The notes beneath the pieces are model-generated. The model had not been told where the DNA came from. It made no database searches and worked only from the letters and a program-made list of their open reading frames with translations. The position numbers and the translations under genes were made by a program. A stretch of 64,000 bases of DNA, taken from the NCBI GenBank assembly GCA_903813345.2, contig CAIIXF020000002.1:30560926-30624925 (forward strand), read 5' to 3'. Shown here in pieces: positions 1 to 11,300 of this stretch (the stretch's first letter is position 1; each line of letters starts with the position of its first letter). This DNA is from Owenia fusiformis. Its lineage: Eukaryota > Annelida > Polychaeta > Sabellida > Oweniidae.

Positions 1-597
1 CAAATGCATGACATGTACACAATTCACGTTAAAATTCAGAATGAACTACCAATAAACAGTTAAAATAAACTAGCCAAACAGCAATGGCAAACAGCAATAG
101 CAAATCCCACCGAACATATCATATTTTACAAAATACCTTGTCAGTTTGGAAATAACATAATAGAAATAAATGAATGAATAAATGAGGCCATTTTGAATAT
201 GGTGGCCATTTTTATGCATGTTATTTTATGATTTTTGCTATAACTGAAAAGTAGTAGGAGGATTTTGAAAAAAATGGCAGCCACGGCTGTTCGATGGGAT
301 TTGCTACGCTTTGGCGTTGCTGTTATGTGGTTATGTCATAGTTCATCTAAGTTCTTCAATGAAGAAATTATCTTATGTAATGTGAATTTGTCGAAATATA
401 AGAATAATATATATAATATGAGATGTGAAATCATGATAATAGTTCATATTGGCTGATGTCCATTCACTTGATAATCTTATTATCTTTTTATTATTTCAGA
501 GTCTACAACTGGAGAAATGTAATATCAGGATTATTCCTGTGTTGAAAAGAAACAGAAAAGACGTATTCACATTTGGTACTCAATCACATTCCCCACT
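1..597 (+). other. ALG12 upstream region, probable 5' UTR exon
   Basis: No conserved protein is visible here. A pyrimidine-rich tract ending in TTATTTCAG at 491-499 looks like a splice acceptor, so 500-597 is probably the end of a 5' UTR exon. In the ALG12 frame there is a TAA near 518 and no ATG between it and 598, which fixes the start. A short open frame from 265 (MKKMAATAVRW...) has no recognisable content and does not join ALG12 in frame. I treat it as non-coding, though its ATG context (AAAATGGCAGCC) is good. Confidence 0.35.
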
Positions 598-2037
598 ATG
601 CTGTTAGAAGGACTACTCCTTAGTGTGGTGCTCTTACATCTGAATCTCTGCCCATTTACCAAGGTGGAAGAGAGTTTCAACCTTCAGGCCATGCATGACA
701 TACTATTCCATAGAACAAACCTGACAGCTTATGATCACTTGGAGTTTCCAGGCGTCGTCCCAAGAACATTTATCGGACCTTTAATTGTCAGTGCAGTATC
801 TTCGCCTATTGTGTACTTGATCAATTTATTAGAGCTTGGGAAATTTCCTGTTCAGATCGCAGTTCGAGGATCATTAGGTGTCTTAGTTGTGATGGCATTG
901 TTGCGTTATGTGAGATCAGTCAGGAGACTTTATGGGAAATCTGTCGCACGCTGGACTATTGCAATATTGGCATCACAGTTTCATCTTATATTTTACTCAA
1001 CCCGTCCACTTCCAAATATATATGCATTTATCATTGTAATGTATGCAGTTTCAGCATGGATGGAAAAGAAAAATGGACAGTTCATTTGGAGTTCAGCATT
1101 CGCAATAATAACATTCCGGTCTGAACTCTGCCTGTTGCTAGGATTGATGTTACTAATTGGAATTATAAGAGGGAGGATAAGCATTGGAACAACTTTATAC
1201 TATGCCATTCCAGCCGGGATTGTATGTCTTGGATGTACAATTTTAATTGACTCTGTGTTCTGGCAGCGTTGGTTATGGCCTGAAGGGGAAGTGTTGTATT
1301 ATAATACAGTACTCAACAAGAGCTCCAACTGGGGAGTGATGCCTTTCTGGTGGTATTTCACATCTGCTATGCCTCGTGCGCTTGGTGCAAGTATCGTTCT
1401 TGTTGCTATAGGAATATACTACCAATCAAAACTGTTTGATCTTATAGTCTCAGGGTTGCTTTTCGTGTTTCTCTATTCATTCCTGCCTCACAAGGAGTTA
1501 CGATTTATAATCTATGTTATTCCTATTTTGAATACAGCAGCGGCAGTAACTTGTGATCATTTATGGAAAAATCGTAATAAATCTATATTTCGCTACCTGC
1601 TTGGACTTGGGGTATTGGCGCATATTTTTCTTAATATTGGCCTGACTGGTTTTAGTACATATGTGTCAAAATATAATTATCCTGGAGGGGAAGCCATGGT
1701 AAGACTACATACCACAGTTCCTGTAAATCATTCATTGAATCTACATATAGATGTCATGTCCGCTCAAACGGGAATATCGCGATTTCTTCAATTAAATGAT
1801 GATTGGATTTATAGCAAAGAAGAAAATTTGAAAGCTGGAAGTAGCGCAATGATGCAGTTTTCACATTTGCTTATAGGTGTCACTAGTGATGAACAAACTG
1901 AACTTTTACCATATAAGGAGACACATAAAGTCATTTTTGCAATAAAAGCATTTGAAAAGATTAGTTTTGACAGGACAAAATTTCCTTTCATTTCAATCAA
2001 GTTTAAAAACAAAATATTTTTACTTGAGAAAGTATAA
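598..2037 (+). CDS. ALG12: Dolichyl-P-Man:Man7GlcNAc2-PP-dolichol alpha-1,6-mannosyltransferase
   Basis: This enzyme adds the eighth mannose, in alpha-1,6 linkage, to the lipid-linked oligosaccharide on the lumenal side of the ER, using dolichyl-phosphate mannose. The product is 479 aa, close to the human length of about 488, and comes from one uninterrupted exon. It is a multi-pass GT22-family membrane protein. The N-terminal loop carries CPFTKVEESFNLQA (about 18-31) followed by HLEFPGVVPRTF (about 47-58), the family signature with its acidic residues. NTVLNKSSNWG (about 239-249) and the GT22 motif LPHKELRFIIY (about 293-303) follow, then NYPGGEAM and HIDV..AQTGISRF in the lumenal C-terminal part. 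The start at 598 is the first ATG after an in-frame stop and lines up with the family N terminus. I see no frameshift or stop, so the gene looks functional. Confidence 0.96.
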   Translation: MLLEGLLLSVVLLHLNLCPFTKVEESFNLQAMHDILFHRTNLTAYDHLEFPGVVPRTFIGPLIVSAVSSPIVYLINLLELGKFPVQIAVRGSLGVLVVMALLRYVRSVRRLYGKSVARWTIAILASQFHLIFYSTRPLPNIYAFIIVMYAVSAWMEKKNGQFIWSSAFAIITFRSELCLLLGLMLLIGIIRGRISIGTTLYYAIPAGIVCLGCTILIDSVFWQRWLWPEGEVLYYNTVLNKSSNWGVMPFWWYFTSAMPRALGASIVLVAIGIYYQSKLFDLIVSGLLFVFLYSFLPHKELRFIIYVIPILNTAAAVTCDHLWKNRNKSIFRYLLGLGVLAHIFLNIGLTGFSTYVSKYNYPGGEAMVRLHTTVPVNHSLNLHIDVMSAQTGISRFLQLNDDWIYSKEENLKAGSSAMMQFSHLLIGVTSDEQTELLPYKETHKVIFAIKAFEKISFDRTKFPFISIKFKNKIFLLEKV

Positions 2038-2216
2038 ATGCAGGTGCAGGGCATTCAAGTAGTATTTGTGCCATATGAATTTTATGATAAAAAAATTGTA
2101 ATTTATTGATATCATTATTTTATAGATACAGAATATGATTGAAATGAGTTGATATAAATTATATTAAGAGATAGTTAGAAAATAGGGATGAGTAATGTAT
2201 ATGAAGAAATGTCACC

Positions 2217-2231
2217 TTTATTGATTTTATT
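2217..2231 (-). terminator. Two polyadenylation signals for the 2275-2610 gene
   Basis: AATAAA occurs twice on the minus strand (2231-2226 and 2222-2217), about 45-60 nt after the TGA at 2275. This supports 2275-2476 being a 3' terminal exon. The region also lies 180 nt past the ALG12 stop, so the two convergent genes probably have closely spaced 3' ends. Confidence 0.5.
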
Positions 2232-2274
2232 GTATCATAGATTGACTTCAAATCTGTACAAATGTCAAGGTTAA

Positions 2275-2610
2275 TCAGATATCAGGTCTTCGAGCTGATT
2301 TACTTCTCAGTGGCCTTGATTTCTGAAGTGGAACACCATCATTTTTGAGTGGAACACTTTTAAGTCCCACAGACATTTTCTTGATGTAAACTCGACCTGT
2401 GTAAGTGGAACAGCATGCATAACAACTTTCAATATCACTATTTTGAGGTTCCAAAGGTGTTTTACTTACATACACCCTGTTCAGGAAATAAAAACAATAA
2501 TGTCATAATTTTTTTATTTCTTGTTCATGGATTTCGATGATATTTAACAGGGATTATATTTTCAACATATCTGAATTTATTTTTGAAGTTTCAGTCTCAA
2601 GGGATTTCAT
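2275..2610 (-). CDS. Predicted small basic protein, two exons, possible ciliary gene
   Basis: Proposed exons on the minus strand are 2610-2567 and 2476-2275, joined across a 90-nt intron. The acceptor is strong (pyrimidine tract then AACAG); the donor (AT|GTTGAA) is weak. The join keeps frame and gives 246 nt, an 81-residue protein starting MKSLETETSK and ending in the basic tail KSRPLRSKSARRPDI before TGA. Two overlapping AATAAA signals follow the stop, and an RFX X-box lies 15 bp upstream of the ATG. I do not recognise the family. Short basic proteins with an X-box promoter are often axonemal or ciliary, but that is inference. The alternative is that 2275-2476 is only the last exon of a longer gene. 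Confidence 0.5.
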
Positions 2611-2624
2611 TGGTCAATTCTGTG

Positions 2625-2638
2625 GTTGTCATAGCAAC
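2625..2638. promoter_or_regulatory. RFX X-box motif
   Basis: GTTGTCATAGCAAC is an imperfect palindrome fitting the RFX X-box: two half sites, GTTGTC and AGCAAC, with a 2-bp spacer. It is 15 bp from the ATG at 2610 of the minus-strand small gene, a usual place for X-boxes in ciliary genes. It lies just outside the duplicated block that begins near 2730. Confidence 0.45.
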
Positions 2639-3002
2639 GCTAGTAGTGCAAAGGTGGGGCAGCTGGAATAACAGCACTTATTTTGTATGTCTAACTGACC
2701 ATATGAAAGTCATCCTTACAATAAATTACAGTACTTTAAATTTCGAATATTATTGCTATATATATTTGGTAAGCACCCAATTAACAAAATAGTGTATTGT
2801 ACACACAAAAGAAACAACTAGGTTTGTAATAATACTAGCTAAATAGATATGTTCATAGATATTTAGATTGTAAAGTGATTGTAAATCAGATTCAAGAAAA
2901 TAGGAATTGCCAAGGAAAAGTAGTATTAGCTCAATTGAGAAAAACATATCTTTTTTAACTCACTAGTACTTTTCCCTTGGTCTATGGGAATTACTGTACA
3001 TG

Positions 3003-3173
3003 TACAGTAAAACTTGTTTTAGTGAGCACTTCTCTCAAGTGAACACTTATGTCTAGTGAATATCTCTTCTCAGCACATACTCCACTGAGTTCTGTATAAA
3101 ATTGCTTATGAAGCCATAAAAATGTGTTCACTATAGGTAGGTGTTCACTGACGTGTACTCAGGTTTAACTGTA
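3003..3173. mobile_element. MITE with TACAGTAAAAC termini
   Basis: The left end TACAGTAAAACTTG and right end CAGGTTTAACTGTA form short inverted termini around about 170 bp of AT-rich, non-coding sequence. The interior repeats a phrase like AGTGAACAC in both orientations. A copy sits at the same place in block A3 (about 55537-55708), and a right-truncated one in A2 (about 26364-26450), so it inserted before the duplication. Confidence 0.55.
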
Positions 3174-3410
3174 TATGAAATGCATACTTTATGTACTATT
3201 TACATATTTAAAAAATATTTTATTGGAAATAAACATTAAATTGTCACTGCTCACTGTAAATCTGGATGGTGTTTCAATTTTTCTGGAATGTGTCTGTTAT
3301 TCGTTTCAGTGTCCACATGTTGCTCAAGCACTCTTTCCAATTGCTTTAAAGGAGAGCTGCATACTTGTAATTTCTATTACTGGTAACTTTATGGCAATCA
3401 GCATCAGGGC

Positions 3411-3566
3411 AGGCCCATAGCCAGGGGGTCGGGCTGAGGTTGAGCCAAAGTATCTTTCAAAATCAAGCAGTTTTCAAGTGACCTTGGGCTAAATTTGACA
3501 AATATGAACCCCCTTGAAGTTTTTGAATAGTGAACCCCCAATGGCAAAAGCTAGCAACAGGCCTGT
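3411..3566. mobile_element. Short MITE of the GGCCYRTAGCCAGG family
   Basis: It begins AGGCCCATAGCCAGGG and ends with AGCAACAGGCCTGT, imperfect inverted termini around a G-rich start and the phrase GAACCCCC. Orthologous copies are at about 26672-26830 and 55894-56048, so it predates the duplication. Related copies are at 7885-8075 and 22096-22312. Confidence 0.55.
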
Positions 3567-3603
3567 CAGGGTATTTCTTGATTGACTGAAGATTTCATGC
3601 CCA

Positions 3604-5239
3604 TGGGTATAGTCTGTCACGTGACTTCATGGATGACGTGTGCGCGAGTGATTCACATTTTCTTTCGCTTGAGGTTTGTAATCACACTTTTTACATGTTT
3701 TAAGATTTTGTATCTCTGTGAAACTTGTCCCGTACCATCAATGTCTGAAGACGGTCTAATTCACCAAATATCTCATCCAAGCGTGTCCCGGTTAAAGAGA
3801 AATTCGCACTTTTGTGTCTCGCAAAATGACGTGTGCGCGAGTAAATCGAATTTTACGAAGGATGGGTGCGAGAGTCTAACATATTTTTATTCACTTGAGA
3901 CAATTCTGCAAGCTAAGGCAGAATACAACTCACGTGACATTTGTTTTTGTCATCTTAAAGTAGTATGTTAAAGAATAGTTTGCTATTTTGTAGATGTTTC
4001 ATGTATGGCACATACATGTCTACGTTTAATGACAATAAATGTTTTGAAATAGCTTGTAGGGCTGTCCGGCATTGCAGGTGAATTAAAATTTGAACCAAAA
4101 ATTGAATTAAATTTTTGGCGGTCTCATAAAACCGGCAGCATATTCATTTATTGACATCCCATACAAGGGGGGGGGGTCAGAGTTGTTATGTGGTTACTCG
4201 GCATCCGCCACGATCAGAACCATGTAAGGAATAGTAAGGGGAAGCCCATGATACCAAGTAATATCAAATAATTATAGGAGCTTCTAACTTCTTCCGCATC
4301 CCCACCCTTGGTATACGCAGCTGACAAAATGGATCGGTACGGGTCAAAAGCTGGACCGGTACGGGTTAACGGTTTTATTTGAATTTAAAACAGATAACTT
4401 GCTCAATATTGACTTCTTCGTATCTAAGTTGAAATATATGATCCCTCCGAATGATTTTAAGTACCCCCAAAGTTCACCCGTACAGGTCCAGCTTTTGACC
4501 CATACCGGTCCATTTCGTCAGCTGCGTATACCAAGGGTGGGGATGCGGAAGAAGTTAGAAGCTCCTATAATTATTTGATATTACTTGGTATCATGGGCTT
4601 CCCCTTACTATTCCTTACATGGTTCTGATCGTGGCGGATGCCGAGTAACCACATAACAACTCTGACCCCCCCCCCCTTGTATGGGATGTCAATAAATGAA
4701 TATGCTGCCGGTTTTATGAGACCGCCAAAAATTTAATTCAATTTTTGGTTCAAATTTTAATTCACCTGCAATGCCGGACAGCCCTACAAGCTATTTCAAA
4801 ACATTTATTGTCATTAAACGTAGACATGTATGTGCCATACATGAAACATCTACAAAATAGCAAACTATTCTTTAACATACTACTTTAAGATGACAAAAAC
4901 AAATGCCACGTGAGTTGTATTCTGCCTTAGCTTGCAGAATTGTCTCAAGTGAATAAAAATAAGTTAGACTCGCGCACCCATCTTTCGTAAAATTCGATTT
5001 ACTCGCACACACGTCATTTTGCGAGACACAAAAGTGCAAATTTCTCTTTAACCGGGACACGCTTGGATGAGATATTTGGTGAATTAGATCGTCTTCAGAC
5101 ATTGATGGTACGGGACAAGTTTCACAGAGATACAAAATCTTAAAACATGTAAAAAGTGTGATTACAAACCTCAAGCGAAAGAAAATGCTAATCACTCGCG
5201 CACACGTCATCCATGAAGTCACGTGACAGACTATACCCA
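3604..5239. mobile_element. Large foldback element, two 0.76 kb near-identical inverted arms
   Basis: Arms 3604-4366 and 4475-5239 are near-perfect reverse complements around a loop of about 108 bp. The ends are TGGGTATAGTCTGTCACG and its complement. A C/G homopolymer is mirrored at about 4168 and 4666. Mirror-image open frames in the two arms (3582-3971 and 4872-5222) are by-products of the symmetry and resemble no protein I know. Blocks A2 (26865) and A3 (56088) read straight through this site (GCCCATGCCAGG), so it inserted after duplication. It lies 85 bp downstream of the A1 stop codon. I see no clear target-site duplication. Confidence 0.85.
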
Positions 5240-5324
5240 GGGTGTGCCAGGATTATGATGTTCTATACAATATTGTTCTCAATTGTAATTTGAATTGTTA
5301 CATTCACACACAGCATTGTGAAAC

Positions 5325-8300
5325 CTACTTCATGCTTGGCACACAACCAACTGTTCCTTTGCTACCTGGAAATGAAATAAAAAATGATAGAAGTTTTGAT
5401 TTTATATCCACTGATAAGTCTGGGAACATGGATCTTATAGCTAAGGTCATAATGAAATAAAATTCCACAAACTCATCAGTAATTATGTCACCACAAGAAG
5501 TATTGACATTTCGTTACTGTCTCCAACCTTTTTGTCAAAGGTGTTAGGCGGTTGGTTGCATTTTTGATGTTTACAGGGCGTTCATAAAGTTCTTGCAAAA
5601 GTACTCTAATTTTTTTGTTTCTCAATCAATTTGGCTGATATTTCCACTCAGTATACCTACACTATTCATACATTTGAATCTTGAATAATAATGAATATGT
5701 CCTTGAAGAAAAAAAGTTATGATTTCTAGAGTAACACGAATCGGGGGTAGGCGGAGCAGCATTGAAATAAAGAAAAGTTTAGATAAAAAATATGGGTTAG
5801 AGATAACTTTAACATACTTTAAAGTATCCTTGAAAATACAAAACAAGCCAATGTTGCCATGTAAACATGATGTCATATGATGACATCATAGCTAAAATTT
5901 CTTTGATTCATGACATCACTCATGGTATCGTAGTGACCTATATAGGTTGTTGACATCGGACTTTGTGAAAGGCAACGTCAATTTCATTTTGTGGAAATGG
6001 CTGCAAAATCAGCAAAATATGATGATTTGCAATTACAAATAATCAGTAGCATTGGGATGTATGTTTTACTGGGAAATTCAAAAAAACATACACTTGATGA
6101 TATTCATAAGGTGTTTTGAAAGTAGGCTATGGCCAAAAGAACCATTTGCAAAACAGACTAAGACATTTACTGATGGTAGAACAAATGGTAAGGACAATGC
6201 TAAATTAAGCCGTCGAAGAACAAAATTCAGTGAGGATCAGTGCAGATGACGTTGTTGAAAGCCATCCATACAAAGATCAATCGCAATATATTTTCCAAAT
6301 GGGTTCCCCTATCTATTTGAGGAATGGTAAGTAAGACAGCAGAGGTGTATAGACCACCATAGACACTATTTTGAACACCTATACTCTTGAGATACTGTTA
6401 TTAAAGTAAATAGGACAAGTTAAAAACATTTTTAACATTCAAACAAAACAGATCCTTTTTTGCCTGCTCCGCCTACCCCTGACTCATGTGACTATAACAA
6501 CCATAACTTTTTTCCTCGAGGACTTATTCATTATAACTTAAGATCTCAATGTATGAATAGTGTAGGTATACTGAGTGAAAATATCAGCCAGATTGACTGC
6601 GATACAAAAATTCTAGAGAACTTTTGCAAGAACTTTATGAACGCCCTGTATACCTTGATACTATATAATTTTGTTGTTTGTAATGATACACAAAAAATAT
6701 TATAAAAAAGTGTTACCAGCATAGTATTTTATGGAGTATATTTCATTAAATAAATTCAGATCCCTCATGTGTTAGGCCATTTATTAATTTAGGCCATTAG
6801 TGCACAAAGTAGCCATGGATTTACAATTTAACGTAACAAAAAAATTTCAAAATTGAAATGTGAAGACTGTGTCACAGATTGTCTTTGGCTTAAAATCTGC
6901 CTGAACTATCCAAATTTTCCTGCAAGGGAATGCAACTAAAAAGTCCAAGTGGCACATGAGAACATATCATCCTTCTCACAATACTCACTGTGCTTATCCG
7001 TATCGCAAAGCTTATCATAATCTCCATTTGCCTTGATTTTTCTGAATCCTTCATTCCATAGGGCTAAAATTATAAAATTAGGAGAAACATTGTCATTTGA
7101 TTACATGAATTAGAAGTTGTGTTTTATATTTTGCAACAAATTAATTTATTATTACAGACGTGTATATTTAACAAGGGTCAGTTGAAGACATTTTGAAAAC
7201 TACATGTACTGTAGATTGTCTTATTATATGTAGGCTTTTACGGTATATCATCTTGAAGACATTATCTACAGGGTGAGCCAATAAAGGTAACCCAAACAAA
7301 TGTTAATATCTCAGTCATCAATCATGTGTTTTAAGTTATATTTTGCACAAATGAACCTCGTTTTGAGCATGTTTTGCAAAATAATCATTAAAGAATAAAT
7401 GGATAAGACCATGAAACTTGGTAGAATGGAAAAATATGTGACCTAAACCCATGCTGAATAACTGAGTTATTAACATTTGTTTGAGTTATCCTTTTTATCT
7501 CACCCTGTATGTGCTTCATACACTGAAAGGAATACACTACGAGAATAATTTGAGTCTGTTCCATTCTGATACTCGTAGCATCTTTCTGTTTCACTTGAAA
7601 CATTATCTCAGGGCTGAGAAGATTTGAGATGTCATGGTTGATCATGATGCTATGTTCAATAATCAAGAAGTTTTCACTCTTAATTAGTTAATTAATTTAA
7701 TTACCAATGAAAGAACTGTCTTGTCTGGCCATTACTGCATTTCCTCCCAGCATACAACTAATGTCACCACCAGATTTCTTCACTGTACCGTCTTTAACAG
7801 CTGTCTCCATATTCTCCTCTCCCGTGAACACTGCATCTACCTGTGATATAGGGCGGCTATCGTATAAGTAAAACATGTATTATAGGCTCATAGCCAGGGA
7901 GGAGTTGGGGGTTGAGTGGCCAATCATTTTTTAAAGCATGCAGTTGTCACCATTCTGAGCACTTTTCAAGTGCTTTTGGCTATTTTTGGACCATTTATTT
8001 AAGTTGTCATAAGTGAACCCTCTTGGAATTTTTAAAAAGTGAACTTCCTTTTGAAAAAGCTGGCTACAGGCCTATTATCATCATATATTTGCAGTGGCGT
8101 AGCGTGGGTATTCTATGAGTGTACGCCACGAGTGAGTGAAGCGAACGAGCTTTGAGGGGGTGGGGGTTCTTTCCCCCCAGGAAACTTGAAAAAATTAGAT
8201 TGCATTTGAAGCGTTCTGGTGCGTTTTAAAATACGAAATTCCGACTACAAAAAAATAATATGGATTAATAAAATGTTAGGCATTACTTCAGAATATCAAA

Positions 8301-11300
8301 CGTGGGTCATTTCAATATCAAAAATTCACTTTTCTCTAAATTTTGAGAGTACGCTATGGCGTTTTATGCGTATATGACGCTACGCCACTGATTTGTCTTG
8401 AAACAAGAGTTACTCATTGTTAAAGTAATCTTGGTAATCATATATTTTTGTCTTGCATTCCAAAACATTTCATACTTACCTAATTTAAACTAGTGTACAT
8501 TGTATGATCATTCTGAAATTAATCTTTTTGTTAGCTGTGAATGCTACATGTTATCAGCTGATCAGAAAAAGCCAATCTATAAATATTGCTTTCCCCTTCC
8601 TATTAAATAATCAAGAATTCAACAGCTGACCACAGTTAGAACCCCCCTCCCCATAAGTTTTACAATCGGCAGTCATCATTTGGATAGCGTTATTTAATCA
8701 AAGCCCGTTTGTGTGTGAATCTTAATTTCGATCCCGAATAATACAATATCTGGGCAAATTATGATAACTATGATGGAATTCTTGAAATCACCAACCACCT
8801 CGCTCTAACAATGTCCAAAATGCGACTTGCGCGCCACATTTTTGAAAGAGAATTGTATTGTTGGTTTACCTTGCCGTTGGTTATCATTTGAATGAGTTCA
8901 GTTGGACTGCTAACATGAACAATGTTAGCACGATCTAAAGTCGACCCCGTGATGGACCCTTTTTGTCTGGCAACGCATTTCTCATCGTACGCCCATCCAT
9001 CAATGAAACCTACAGTGAAATCAATGTATGTTGCTCACACATGACACACAACACTCGCGATCACCATAAAGAGCAGACGCGCGACGGCATCGTATGGTTA
9101 CCGATGCTGTAAGGTTTGAAAATACCCGCACTGTACTCATCTATCATTGTTTTCTTTATCTTCTGTCAGTGTATTCTAAATACCGACTAAAAGTACTAAA
9201 AATGTCCAATATCATTCAAAATATCGATTTCTGCTTGGATGAAGATTTTTGATATCAAGAAAATACAAGGGATGTACGTGCAACACAACGACCAGTGGGG
9301 CAAAATACGTTCCGCACCCGGCCTCCCCAATTATTGTTTGTAACAACATAATTATTGAATTGACGGCCGACACCTGAGAAAACCATCTGTATGAGCCGCT
9401 ACTGGGTTCCAGAGTACCTTTTTAAAATAACCCAAATTGACGTGAAATTTGAAATCAACGTACCTATTTTCTTCCCAGTAATGTCACTTGGATTGAAAGT
9501 GGAATCATCATTTTTCACATAAAACTGTGCCATGGTCGGTTTGTCATAGGATTCGGAAAATGAGAAAACGTGTGTTCTTCCAATGGTTGGAGACCAGTTC
9601 ATACATGCATCGTACCATCCGTCTAGCAGACCTAAAGTGATCAAAACACGTTCGTTTCATCGACAGGTCGATCTTATTTTATGTCGGATTGTAATACCTT
9701 GATGGGACAAACACCAGGGCGTGAAAACTTGTTGGAAGCAAACTTTTCACCACAAGGCAGGGCATGGCCAATGTTCGCATACAATCATATGCCTAATGTT
9801 AATTGTTGACTTGTAAAATTGTGACATTTTTGAAAATTATTCATATTACATTCCTTCCTACTTTATTTGATTTATTTAATAAGGCGATGGTCATCTGATT
9901 ATATTTTCAAATATGAAATCACTTTACGTTGAATTAGTGTACCTGTAGATCTAAAACATTCAAACAAAATGCCATGAATAAACATTCGACATAAGTTAAG
10001 GAGATATGTCAGGAACATATTTTTCTATTAGTAATCCGATATTTAACTTTTTAGCTAATCCCTCGATAAAAGATCGAACCTTGTCCTCCCATCGAATGCT
10101 CCCCTGCTTCAGAGTTCATGCAGTTGCTATACTTGTCCCATACGGTTCTACAGTCCATGTCGGCCGCATCGCACACTGGAGTACAAAATGAATGTGTGAA
10201 TTGTGTGTCGTCATATGTGCAGAATAATTTACGTTAGATAATTGAACGTGTCGTTATTGAATATGATTCGAATTTTGCGAACTAAGAGGAAGTCAAACTA
10301 TGGCAAACCAGAACTGGCGGATTGTGTCTACCACCAGCTTCAATTTCTAGTTTGTGATCGCTACGACGTAGTTTAGTAAATTGAGTTCGGTTGGCTAGTC
10401 TTTTTTCATTAATGAGATATTCTAAAATCTTAAAAATTCAGGTCGTGTTTAAATCTAGTGTACATTTATATATTAAACTTTTTCAAACTGGACAAAACTA
10501 ATTCCAATAATCACTAATCAAATCTCCAACACTCGGATTATTAATTTTATAATACGGTAATTACATCCAGTCTGAGAAAGATGAACTGGTTCATTTATGA
10601 GAAAAATAAATTGTCTCGATCTTACCAGCTTTTATAAGGTCATAGGAAAAGCCTTGTAGGTATCCTTCGTCATCTCTGAAAAACAATATTATGAGAATTA
10701 GCTATTTATTATCTAGTAGTAACCAAAATCCAAGATAATCCAAAACTAAACTCCCCTCCATAAGCCTGGCAACTCCCTCATCGAAAAATGATTCAAACAT
10801 AAATAGGTTTGAGCACGTAATTCAATGAGGGAGTTAGCCTGTTGCCTAACTTATGGAGGGGAGTGTAGGTCTTTTAAAAGAACAATAAATTTTATTACTT
10901 TGAAAGATGGGGGCACAATTGGAGTACCTTAACTTACATATACTCGTATGCTCCATAGTCATGGCCGTTTGCAATACTCCAGATCCTTTTGCCACTTTGA
11001 GAGACCTTCGCCGCTGACCCATCACCACTTACAGCCGGCTAGCAATGTTAAATTGAGATAATAGCATATTTTAAATACAATGTTATGATACGTGTACAAT
11101 TTAGTACATGGTTGCTATTGTACTTAGTGTTTCGGTTGTTGTGGGTTAGATATTCTTGCGCTTTCTGCTTTACTAGGTATCATGTAAAAACGACCTACGT
11201 TTACAAACGAAAATAATGGCCGCTTAAGCTAGCAATCAGATAGCAAAACATAGAGTAAAACTTTCTAAATGATATTTCCAATGATAACTATAATTATTAT

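Noticed and set aside
265-456. 63-codon frame upstream of ALG12 as a gene or ALG12 exon
   Set aside because: No recognisable content, and joining it to the acceptor at 499/500 does not lead into the ALG12 frame, which has an in-frame stop near 518.
3582-3971. 129-residue frame and its 116-residue mirror at 4872-5222 as genes
   Set aside because: They are the same sequence in the two arms of a foldback element and have no protein-like features.
6905-6989. Exon 9 of A1 reading through to a stop at about 6940 as the C terminus
   Set aside because: A conserved exon 10 with correct phase and acceptor exists in all five copies, and A2 has a frameshift in the read-through sequence.
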